A DNA stretch of 64,000 nt from NCBI GenBank assembly GCA_017484005.1, contig JAFUTY010000050.1, positions 1-64,000 on the forward strand, in the 5' to 3' direction. Under the pieces are notes generated by a model, which did not search any database, had not been told where the DNA came from, and worked only from the letters and a program-made list of their open reading frames with translations. Positions 17,440 to 24,378 of this stretch are shown here, piece by piece. Origin of the DNA: Selenomonadaceae bacterium (GTDB taxonomy: Bacteria > Bacillota > Negativicutes > Selenomonadales > Selenomonadaceae). The translations under genes were made by a program, and so were the position numbers. The stretch's first letter is position 1; every line of letters begins with the position of its first letter.

Positions 17440-18459
17440 ATGTTCGGCTCTATAGATATTGGAATCGATCTCGGAACGGCAAATGTGCTTGTCTATGTCA
17501 AAGGCAAAGGCGTGGTTTTGAGAGAACCATCTGTCGTTGCAATTGATCGCGACACTGGGAGAGTTCTTGCGATTGGTGAAGATGCCCGCCAGATGATTGG
17601 GCGCACTCCCGGCAACATCATTGCGATTCGTCCGCTCCGCGATGGAGTTATTGCCGACTATGATATCACTGAAGGCATGCTCCGTCATTTTATCGATAAA
17701 GTTGTCGGAAAATCTTTTGTATTCCGTCCGCGAATCATGATTTGCATTCCGTCGGGAGTTACAAGCGTCGAACAGCGTGCAGTTCAAGAAGCAGCTGAGC
17801 AGGCTGGAGCAAAATACACTCAATTAATCGAAGAACCGCTGGCGGCAGCATTGGGAGCAGGGCTCGATATTTCTGAACCATATGGCTCAATGGTTGTAGA
17901 TATCGGCGGTGGAACGACTGATATTGCAGTGATTTCGCTCGGCGGCATCGTTGTGAGTGACAGTTTGAGAATTGCCGGCGATCGTTTCAATGAAGAGATT
18001 ATCAACTATGTTCGTCGAGAATTCAATCTGATGATTGGCGAGCGGACTGCTGAAAATATCAAAATCGAAATTGGAGCAGCATATCGAGGCGCGCGAGATG
18101 ATTCCATGGATATTCGCGGGAGAGATCTTTTGACTGGACTTCCTAAAAATGTTCAAATCACTTCAGACGAAGTTGCTGGCGCAGTTGAATCGTCAGTGAT
18201 GCAGATTGTCGAGCATGTCAAAAATGTTTTAGAAGATACTCCTCCAGAACTCGCGTCAGATATCATGGATCACGGAATTATCATGACTGGCGGCGGAGCG
18301 ATGCTCTATGGACTCACGGAATTGATTCGCCATGCAACAGATATCCCGACAGTTTTAGCTGATGATCCGATGTCATGCGTTGCAATTGGAACTGGAAAAG
18401 CTCTCGATGTTTTCGATCGAATGGATGGCAAGGCGATTCACATGGAATTCAAAGATTGA
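17440..18459 (+). CDS. mreB: MreB/Mbl-type actin homologue
   Basis: 339 residues. Phosphate-1 motif DIGIDLGTANVLVYV, IGRTPGNIIAIRPLRDGVIADYD, PSGVTSVEQRAVQEAAEQAG, phosphate-2 motif VVDIGGGTTDIAVISLGG and the adenosine motif MTGGGAMLYGL are all present. It organises cell-wall synthesis for rod shape. A longer upstream frame exists, but ATG 17440 follows GAGGGGAGAG. It precedes the flgF-flgG block, an arrangement also known from other Firmicutes (mbl-flhO-flhP). Two palindromic elements follow its stop codon. Confidence 0.93.
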   Translation: MFGSIDIGIDLGTANVLVYVKGKGVVLREPSVVAIDRDTGRVLAIGEDARQMIGRTPGNIIAIRPLRDGVIADYDITEGMLRHFIDKVVGKSFVFRPRIMICIPSGVTSVEQRAVQEAAEQAGAKYTQLIEEPLAAALGAGLDISEPYGSMVVDIGGGTTDIAVISLGGIVVSDSLRIAGDRFNEEIINYVRREFNLMIGERTAENIKIEIGAAYRGARDDSMDIRGRDLLTGLPKNVQITSDEVAGAVESSVMQIVEHVKNVLEDTPPELASDIMDHGIIMTGGGAMLYGLTELIRHATDIPTVLADDPMSCVAIGTGKALDVFDRMDGKAIHMEFKD

Positions 18460-18494
18460 AATTTGTACTAAAAACTCAAATCGAGTATAAATTT
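18459..18494. repeat. TTTGTACT/AGTATAAA hairpin element, copy 1
   Basis: Stem AAATTTGTACT with AGTATAAATTT around a 14-base loop. It begins at the last base of the mreB stop codon. Copy 2 follows after one base. Confidence 0.75.
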
Positions 18495-18495
18495 C

Positions 18496-18533
18496 AAAAT
18501 TTGTACTAAGAATCAATTTTGAGTATAAATTTT
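18496..18533. repeat. TTTGTACT/AGTATAAA hairpin element, copy 2
   Basis: Stem AAAATTTGTACT with AGTATAAATTTT and a different 14-base loop. The stems are conserved between the copies while the loops differ, which points to selection on the paired structure or to a palindromic binding site. Confidence 0.75.
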
Positions 18534-18570
18534 AGAAAATCAAATTGGAAATCTTCATCGGTAGGAAAAA

Positions 18571-18667
18571 TTTTTCAAATGCAGAAATTCTCCTCGGGAA
18601 AATTTTAAGCTTGAGTGAAATTTTGACGATCGATCTGCAGAATTTTCTCGAGGAGGGATTTGAAAAA
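18571..18667 (+). promoter_or_regulatory. Long hairpin covering the flgF ribosome-binding site
   Basis: CTCCTCGGGAAAATT (18590-18604) pairs over 15 bp, one G-U, with AATTTTCTCGAGGAG (18641-18655), which is the flgF Shine-Dalgarno region. TTTTTCAAAT (18571-18580) pairs over 10 bp with ATTTGAAAAA (18658-18667), reaching the A of the flgF ATG. The two helices are separated by a 9 x 2 internal loop and closed by a 36-base loop. Folded this way, ribosome access to flgF is blocked. It could be a thermosensor, a protein- or RNA-controlled switch, or a structure opened by coupled translation. Confidence 0.65.
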
Positions 18668-19485
18668 TGTGGAGGGGACTCTACACTGCCGCGATTGGCA
18701 TGATGTCTGAAATGAAACGCACCGATGTCATTTCGAACAATCTCGCCAACGCAAATACAAATGGCTACAAAAAAGATATCACTGTCCACGGCGAATTCGA
18801 ATCGATGTTGATTCGTCGAGCGTATGATTCGCGGGATGATGATGCGCTGGTCAATTGGGATGTGACTCGATTCCGTCAATTCACGGTTGAAGATGACAGA
18901 GATCCAGCGATCGGGCGGCTCGGAATGGGAGATTATATCGATGAAATTGCTCGCGATGAATCTCAAGGCGCACTCGAGACTACTGGAAATCAGCTCGATG
19001 TTGCGATAATTGGAAATGGATATTTCGCAATTCAAACTGATAGAGGAGTTCGATACACTCGCGACGGTGCATTTTTCCGAAATTTTCAAGGCGTTCTGCA
19101 AAATGTTCGAGGACAAAATGTTCTCAATACTCAAGGACAGCCGATAACAATTCCGCCCGGAACTTCAAACATTGCATTCGATGAAGCGGGAGGAGTTTAT
19201 GCAGACAATCAATTGATCTCCCAACTTCAACTCGTGGAATTCGATGATTGGCGTGCATTGCATAAAGAAGGAGACAATTTATTAGTCGCTCAAGACGGTG
19301 CAAATCCTCAGCCTGCAACTGGAACGGTTCAGCAGGGAGTTTTGGAAAAATCTAACACTCAAATCGTCTCGGAAATGGTTGAATTAATCGCGAATCAAAG
19401 ACAGTACGAGGCGAATTCCAAAGCTGTCACAACTCAAGACGAAATGCTCGAGAAATCTGTCAACGAAGTCGGAAATCCAACGTAA
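18667..19485 (+). CDS. flgF: Flagellar rod / hook-basal body protein FlgF (FlhO-like)
   Basis: 272 residues. N-terminal rod motif MWRGLYTAAIGMMSEMKRTDVISNNLANANTNGYKK, split by no insertions, and C-terminal motif SNTQIVSEMVELIANQRQYEANSKAVTTQDEML define the axial family. The central part (GNQLDVAIIGNGYFAIQT) is shared with FlgG. It forms part of the proximal rod. Its ribosome-binding site GAGGAGG lies in the 3' arm of a long hairpin. flgG follows after 19 bp with its own GAGGAGG. Confidence 0.9.
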   Translation: MWRGLYTAAIGMMSEMKRTDVISNNLANANTNGYKKDITVHGEFESMLIRRAYDSRDDDALVNWDVTRFRQFTVEDDRDPAIGRLGMGDYIDEIARDESQGALETTGNQLDVAIIGNGYFAIQTDRGVRYTRDGAFFRNFQGVLQNVRGQNVLNTQGQPITIPPGTSNIAFDEAGGVYADNQLISQLQLVEFDDWRALHKEGDNLLVAQDGANPQPATGTVQQGVLEKSNTQIVSEMVELIANQRQYEANSKAVTTQDEMLEKSVNEVGNPT

Positions 19486-19504
19486 TTTGAGGAGGTAATT
19501 TTTT

Positions 19505-20296
19505 ATGATGCGTTCACTCTGGTCTGCCGCGTCAGGAATGAAAGCGGAACAGACAAACATGGATATCGTGGCTCACAATATCGCAAACGTCAATTCATAT
19601 GGAAACAAAAAAGTCCGTGCAGAATTTCAAGATTTGATCTATCAGACCTTGCGAGATGCTGGAGCAGTCAGCGGTGCAGATTCTCAATATCCTACCGCGA
19701 TGCAGGTTGGACTTGGAACTCGAGTCGCGGCAACACATCGAGTTTTCACTCAAGGACCTCTTCAAACTACGGAAAATCAATTGGATCTAGCGATTTCCGG
19801 CGATGGATTTTTCAGAATCACTTTGCCCGATGGAACAACTGCATACACTCGTGACGGCTCTTTCAAATTGGATTCCGATCGTCGAATCGTAACATCAGAC
19901 GGTTATCCTCTCGCCGATGGAATTACAATCGATGAATCCGCGCCATATTCTTCGATAGTCATTTCGAGCGATGGGCGAGTTTCATACACTCCAAACGGCG
20001 GAACTCAAACTGAAGCTGGACAAATCACTATCGCGCGATTCGTGAATCCTGAAGGCTTGACTTCGATGGGCAAAAATCTATTTCTAGTCTCGGAAGCATC
20101 CGGAGATCCAATCGAAAGCAATCCTGGAACTGACGGCGCAGGTGAAGTTGTTCAAGGAACTCTCGAGATGTCCGGCGTTCAAATCGTCGAAGAAATGGTC
20201 AATATGATTGTCGCTCAGCGTGCTTATGAATCGAATTCCAAAGCAATCATAACTTCCGATTCAATGCTTGAAACTGCAAACGGCTTGAAACGATAA
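19505..20296 (+). CDS. flgG: Flagellar distal rod protein FlgG
   Basis: 263 residues. The start MRSLWSAASGMKAEQTNMD and VAHNIANVNSYGNKK, the middle ENQLDLAISGDGFFRI and the end VQIVEEMVNMIVAQRAYESN are the canonical FlgG signatures. It builds the distal rod through the peptidoglycan and P/L rings. Two ATGs stand in tandem at 19505 and 19508, behind GAGGAGG. Confidence 0.94.
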   Translation: MMRSLWSAASGMKAEQTNMDIVAHNIANVNSYGNKKVRAEFQDLIYQTLRDAGAVSGADSQYPTAMQVGLGTRVAATHRVFTQGPLQTTENQLDLAISGDGFFRITLPDGTTAYTRDGSFKLDSDRRIVTSDGYPLADGITIDESAPYSSIVISSDGRVSYTPNGGTQTEAGQITIARFVNPEGLTSMGKNLFLVSEASGDPIESNPGTDGAGEVVQGTLEMSGVQIVEEMVNMIVAQRAYESNSKAIITSDSMLETANGLKR

Positions 20297-20317
20297 AAAT
20301 TTCGTGAGGTGAGGATC

Positions 20318-21082
20318 GTGTTGAGTTTCCTTCCATATAATACGGCTCGATCGATCATTTTCTCACTAATTATCGTCTCGAGCCTTCTTATCGCAACGGA
20401 AGTCTCGGCAAAAATCAATACTCAAGCCGAGCGGTATCCTCAAATTATCACCGGCGATTATCTTGAACAAATCGGACGTCAGAAAATCGAGGAAACTTTG
20501 ATTGAGCGTGGGGAGATTCGCCGATTCGAAATCGATCTGAATCGCGTGATTCAAGATGTCAGAGTTCCAATCGGTGCATTGACTTATAAAGTGATTCTTG
20601 GACGCGGAATCCATTACGGTGGATTGACTCCCGCGGCAGTTCAGATTTTCGTCGGCGGAAAATTATTCCGTGCAGTAAATTGCTATTTCAATGTCCATGT
20701 TTACGATACGATTCTAGTCGCGACTCACGATTTGAAACTCGAAACTCCAGTTGTCGCGTCAGATTTTGCATTGGAAGAGAAAGAGATTTTCAATGCATCT
20801 GAACAATTCATGCTCGATTCCGAACCGATTCTTGGAAAAGTTCCGGTGCGAGTCATTCGAAGCGGCTCACCAGTTTCCGAACGGCTTTTTCAAAATCCAA
20901 TCGTGATTGAAGTCGGCTCACCAGTTCAAATCGTCGCAACTTTCAACGGCGTCTCGGTTAGAACTGAAGGCGTCGCGATGCAAAGAGGACGTGTCGGTGG
21001 ATTTATCAAAGTCAAAAATGTTCTTTCATCGAAAATTTTGCGTGTGAAAGTGATCGATGAACACACTGTCGAGGTTGCTTGA
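20318..21082 (+). CDS. flgA: FlgA, P-ring assembly chaperone
   Basis: 254 residues from GTG 20318, chosen for the GAGGTGAGG just upstream; an in-frame GTG 9 bases earlier is possible. An N-terminal signal (IIFSLIIVSSLLIATEVSA) exports it. The C-terminal SAF-like domain reads DTILVATHDLKLETPVVASDF, GSPVSERLF and PVQIVATFNGVSVRTEGVAMQRG. FlgA assists FlgI assembly in the periplasm, consistent with flgI downstream. Confidence 0.88.
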   Translation: MLSFLPYNTARSIIFSLIIVSSLLIATEVSAKINTQAERYPQIITGDYLEQIGRQKIEETLIERGEIRRFEIDLNRVIQDVRVPIGALTYKVILGRGIHYGGLTPAAVQIFVGGKLFRAVNCYFNVHVYDTILVATHDLKLETPVVASDFALEEKEIFNASEQFMLDSEPILGKVPVRVIRSGSPVSERLFQNPIVIEVGSPVQIVATFNGVSVRTEGVAMQRGRVGGFIKVKNVLSSKILRVKVIDEHTVEVA

Positions 21083-21103
21083 TTTTTTGGGAGATTGATC
21101 AAA

Positions 21104-22675
21104 ATGGATTGTAAGAAAAAAATTCTTGGATTGACTGCCCTTTCAATGATTTTCAGTGGAGGAAATTTTGTTTCGATGGATATTCCGCAATCGGTTTATG
21201 CTGCCGCTAAAACTCCAAGATTCACCGTCGAAAAAGCGAATGACTATATTCAAGCGCACAAATCTGAAGTCAATTCGCGATGGTATCCGACTTATCACAT
21301 CGCTGCGCCATATGGCTGGGTGAATGATCCGAACGGTTTCAGCTATTTCAACGGCGAGTATCATTTTTTCTATCAACATTATCCATATGAATCGAAATGG
21401 GGGCCGATGCATTGGGGACATGTTGTCAGTAAAGATTTAGCGCATTGGAAACATTTGCCAGTCGCGTTAGCTCCGGATCAAAAATATGATGTTGATTATA
21501 CTGGCGGCTGTTTCAGTGGCAGCGGAATCGAGAAAGATGGCAAGCTCTATCTGATTTATACCGCGCACCATGAAACTATGAGCGGCAAGCGGACTGAAAC
21601 TCAAGCTTTGGCAGTCAGTTCAGACGGAATCCATTTTGAGAAATCGAAGAAGAATCCAATCATAAAAGTTCCAAAAGGTAATGATTTTTCAGCAGTCGAT
21701 TTTCGCGATCCCAAAGTTTGGGAGCATGATGGAAAGTATTATCTAGTTGTCGGAACGAAAACTACTGATAAGCCGAGTCTCGGTGAGATCATGCTTTTCG
21801 AATCGGACAATCTTGAAAAATGGACTTATCGAGGAATCGCGGCGAAGAGTGACAGCGTCGAAAATGGATTTATGTGGGAATGTCCAAATTTCGCGGAAGT
21901 TGATGGGCGCGATGTATTGATTCTTTCGCCAATGATTTTTGCAGATGGACAAGAATCTCACAAAGTTGTATATACGATCGGCGAGATGAATTATGAAACT
22001 GGAAAACTTTCTCACGGCGATTATGACTTGCTAGATTATGGATTTGATTTTTATGCTCCTCAAGTCATGCAAGCTCCAGATGGACGCTGCATCATGATTG
22101 GCTGGATGGATAATTGGGACATTCCGATTTATGATTCGAAATCCGGCGATGGATGGGCATGCATGATGACTGTTCCGCGCGAATTGCATATTAAGGATGG
22201 AAAAATTATCAGCACGCCAGTAAAAGAATTGGAAAGCTTGCGTCAGACTGAAACGCGTTATCAAAATTTGAATCTGAATCAAGAAACTCAACTCGACGGA
22301 ATCCATGGATCGGTCGGAGAACTGCTGCTCGATGTTGATACGAAGGCAAGTCAATCCTTCCAAATCAAATTGAGATCCTCTGCTAAGGAAGAAACAATTT
22401 TGTCTTATGACAACGGAATTTTTAAAGTTGATCGATACAAATCCGGCGTTGGTCCTGGTGGAATGAGTGAGGTTCAATTAGCTCCGAGCGACAAATTGAA
22501 AATGCAGATCTTTTTGGACAAATCTTCCGTCGAAGTCTTTTTGAATGATGGCGAGGCAGTTATCTCGACGCGAATTTATCCGGATGAATCATCGCAGGAT
22601 ATCGTTTTCATTCCGAACGGAAATCTTAAAATTGACAACGTAGCTTTCTACACTTTAGATAAAGGATTGGAATGA
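21104..22675 (+). CDS. Secreted GH32 fructan hydrolase (levanase/inulinase type)
   Basis: 523 residues from ATG 21104, with signal peptide (KKKILGLTALSMIFSGG, cleavage near VYAAA). The five-bladed catalytic domain shows WVNDPNG near residue 73 (Asp nucleophile), FRDPKVW near 202 (transition-state stabiliser) and WECPNF near 254 (Glu acid/base). A C-terminal beta-sandwich follows (LDKSSVEVFLNDGEAVIST). It should cleave fructans or sucrose outside the cytoplasmic membrane. It sits inside the flagellar gene block, 21 bp after flgA, with a terminator hairpin behind it. No fructose transporter or sugar regulator is adjacent. Confidence 0.92.
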   Translation: MDCKKKILGLTALSMIFSGGNFVSMDIPQSVYAAAKTPRFTVEKANDYIQAHKSEVNSRWYPTYHIAAPYGWVNDPNGFSYFNGEYHFFYQHYPYESKWGPMHWGHVVSKDLAHWKHLPVALAPDQKYDVDYTGGCFSGSGIEKDGKLYLIYTAHHETMSGKRTETQALAVSSDGIHFEKSKKNPIIKVPKGNDFSAVDFRDPKVWEHDGKYYLVVGTKTTDKPSLGEIMLFESDNLEKWTYRGIAAKSDSVENGFMWECPNFAEVDGRDVLILSPMIFADGQESHKVVYTIGEMNYETGKLSHGDYDLLDYGFDFYAPQVMQAPDGRCIMIGWMDNWDIPIYDSKSGDGWACMMTVPRELHIKDGKIISTPVKELESLRQTETRYQNLNLNQETQLDGIHGSVGELLLDVDTKASQSFQIKLRSSAKEETILSYDNGIFKVDRYKSGVGPGGMSEVQLAPSDKLKMQIFLDKSSVEVFLNDGEAVISTRIYPDESSQDIVFIPNGNLKIDNVAFYTLDKGLE

Positions 22676-22688
22676 TTCGAAATTAATG

Positions 22689-22721
22689 GAGGTCGTCTGA
22701 TGTGGCGATCTCTATTTTTTT
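22689..22721 (+). terminator. Terminator-like hairpin directly before flgH
   Basis: GAGGTCGTC (22689) pairs with GGCGATCTC (22704) over 9 bp with two G-U pairs, followed by TATTTTTTT. The flgH ribosome-binding site begins 3 bases later. It can end the GH32 transcript or attenuate read-through into flgH. Confidence 0.7.
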
Positions 22722-22739
22722 AGAGGGGAGGCTCTCGAA

Positions 22740-23333
22740 TTGAAACTCAAGACCAAAATTTTCATGGCGACTCTTTTAACTTCAATCGCAATGAGTTCAA
22801 TTGCTTCGAATGTTGACGCGAGATCTCTTTGGGTCGAGCATCCAAATCACAGTTTGTATTCGGAACGCAAAGCAAATTCAGTCGGCGATATTTTGACGAT
22901 CGTGATAAATGAATCAACGACCGCGACAGCTACAAAAGCTCATTCGAATTCGAAATCTGGAAGTACAAGTCTCAGCGCAGGAACTGGAATTTTTCACTTT
23001 TTAGCAGCCGCAGCAGCCAGCGGATCAGATAGTTTCACTGCGAACGGCTCAGCCAGCGATATCAATCGAGTCACAGGGCGAGTCACCGTTACAGTTGTCG
23101 AAGTTTTGCCGAATGGAAACATGGTTATCGAGGGATCTCAATCGATTTGGCAGCTCAAAGATGAGCATAAAATCACAGTTCGCGGCGTCGTTCGAAAAGA
23201 TGATGTCCTTTCAGATAATACAGTTCCTTCGACGCAAGTTGCAGATGCGACAATTCACATCGATGGCAGAGGTCCTCTCAATGCTAAACAGCGTCAAGGA
23301 ATCCTCACACAAATTTTCAACTTCCTATTCTGA
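22740..23333 (+). CDS. flgH: Flagellar L-ring protein FlgH
   Basis: 197 residues from TTG 22740 after GAGGGGAGG. Signal peptide KIFMATLLTSIAMSSIASNVDA is followed by the FlgH core: KANSVGDILTIVINESTTATA, VTGRVTVTVVEVLPNGNMVIEGSQ and ITVRGVVRKDD. It forms the outer-membrane L ring. There is no cysteine in the whole protein and so no lipobox, unlike proteobacterial FlgH, which is a lipoprotein. The next gene overlaps the stop (TGATG). Confidence 0.92.
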   Translation: MKLKTKIFMATLLTSIAMSSIASNVDARSLWVEHPNHSLYSERKANSVGDILTIVINESTTATATKAHSNSKSGSTSLSAGTGIFHFLAAAAASGSDSFTANGSASDINRVTGRVTVTVVEVLPNGNMVIEGSQSIWQLKDEHKITVRGVVRKDDVLSDNTVPSTQVADATIHIDGRGPLNAKQRQGILTQIFNFLF

Positions 23334-23620
23334 TGAATATTTTACAAACTCTAAAAAAGATCCCATCCAAAGCAAAATCACTCGGTTCGAGAATTTTGAC
23401 AGCGATCAAAAACAATTTCTTCGTTCGTCATTTCAAAAAAATTCTGATCGGAATCATTGTGATAATCGCGCTCCTATTTTTCATTCGATGGATTATCGTT
23501 GGAGTTATCACAAAACTGATTATCACTTTGGCGGCGAGCATGTTTCCAGATTTCAATCTCGCTGAATTCGTCTCAAGTACAATCGATCAGATCAAAAATT
23601 TTTTCTCGAATCTGTTTTGA
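23333..23620 (+). CDS. Small membrane protein between flgH and the TA genes
   Basis: 95 residues. Positively charged N-terminus (KKIPSKAKSLGSRIL, VRHFKK) followed by one long or two short membrane segments (ILIGIIVIIALLFFIRWIIV and ITKLIITLAASMF) and an amphipathic tail (STIDQIKNFFSNLF). Its ATG overlaps the flgH stop codon, so it is translated with flgH. Not recognised as a known flagellar protein. Confidence 0.65.
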   Translation: MNILQTLKKIPSKAKSLGSRILTAIKNNFFVRHFKKILIGIIVIIALLFFIRWIIVGVITKLIITLAASMFPDFNLAEFVSSTIDQIKNFFSNLF

Positions 23621-23633
23621 GGAGGAATTTGTA

Positions 23634-23816
23634 ATGGAAGATCCAAAACAGAATCAAAATGAAGAAGAATATGAAGAGATGTCTCCGAAACTCTCGGCAT
23701 ATATTCGTGAAATTGAAGAAGGTCGCGAGCCTGTTTATGGCGACTATAAAACTCCCGATGAAATGTGGGAGGATATTTTTGGAGATCGATGGCGCGAGGT
23801 CATGAAACAATGTTGA
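23634..23816 (+). CDS. Putative antitoxin of the YafQ/RelE-like toxin (acidic microprotein B1)
   Basis: 60 residues from ATG behind GAGGAGGAA. Acidic head MEDPKQNQNEEEYEEM, helix SPKLSAYIREIEEGRE, then YKTPDEMWEDIFGDRWREVM. The helix-G-Y-x-x-x-E-E-M plan resembles the toxin-binding end of RelB/DinJ antitoxins, but the ribbon-helix-helix domain usual for a YafQ partner is missing. The toxin gene overlaps its last 7 bases, the classic arrangement of a type II pair. The family also includes 12528, 12715, 24099 and 45359. Confidence 0.68.
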   Translation: MEDPKQNQNEEEYEEMSPKLSAYIREIEEGREPVYGDYKTPDEMWEDIFGDRWREVMKQC

Positions 23817-24082
23817 TTCAACGCCGCACCAAGCAATTCACTCGCGATATTCGTCGAATGGAATCGCGCGGCAAAGATCTATCGAAACTCAAAACGGTTA
23901 TCGATGTACTTTGCGAGGGACAGCCACTTCCTGAACAATATCGAGATCATCCATTACGAGGAGATTGGGAAGGTTATCGTGAATGTCACATCGAGTCAGA
24001 TTGGCTGCTCGTTTATAAAATCGAGGAGAAAAAATTGATCCTCGTTTTGACTCGAACGGGATCTCACGCTGATATTTTTTGA
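23810..24082 (+). CDS. YafQ/RelE-family toxin
   Basis: 90 residues from ATG 23810, inside the end of the antitoxin-like gene. MLIQRRTKQFTRDIRRMESRG, then LPEQYRDHPLRGDWEGYRECHI, SDWLLVYKIEEKKLILVLTRTGSHADIF: this is the YafQ-type mRNA interferase pattern, with the conserved HPL-x-G-x-W-x-G-x-R-E-C-H segment and the C-terminal R-T-G-S-H. These toxins cut mRNA on the ribosome. The pair lies inside the flagellar gene block between flgH and flgI. Confidence 0.87.
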   Translation: MLIQRRTKQFTRDIRRMESRGKDLSKLKTVIDVLCEGQPLPEQYRDHPLRGDWEGYRECHIESDWLLVYKIEEKKLILVLTRTGSHADIF

Positions 24083-24098
24083 AAGGAGGCAATTCTCA

Positions 24099-24305
24099 AT
24101 GGAAGATCCAAAACAGAATCAAAACGAAGAAGAATATGAAGAGATGTCTCCGCGACTCTCAGCATATATTCGTGAAATTGAAGAAGGTCGCGAAAAATTG
24201 ATAGGTCCTTCCAAATCTCGTGCAAAAATGTGGGAGGAAATTTTGGGAGAAAACTGGAGAGATGCCTTCGAGAATCCCGATGTTGTTTCGAATGAAAAAT
24301 TTTGA
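24099..24305 (+). CDS. Second antitoxin-like microprotein after the toxin (B2)
   Basis: 68 residues from ATG behind AAAGGAGG. The first 18 residues are identical to B1 at 23634 except for none up to EEMSP, and SAYIREIEEGRE is also shared; the end then differs (KSRAKMWEEILGENWRDAFENPDVV). It is an extra copy without its own toxin, placed directly downstream of the toxin. It could be a decoy, a second antitoxin, or the remnant of a duplicated pair. Confidence 0.65.
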   Translation: MEDPKQNQNEEEYEEMSPRLSAYIREIEEGREKLIGPSKSRAKMWEEILGENWRDAFENPDVVSNEKF

Positions 24306-24378
24306 TCAAACATCGAATTGATTCAAATACCAATTGGATGTTTTGAATCTCGGAAGTTTTTTGAAAGGAGGAACAGAT

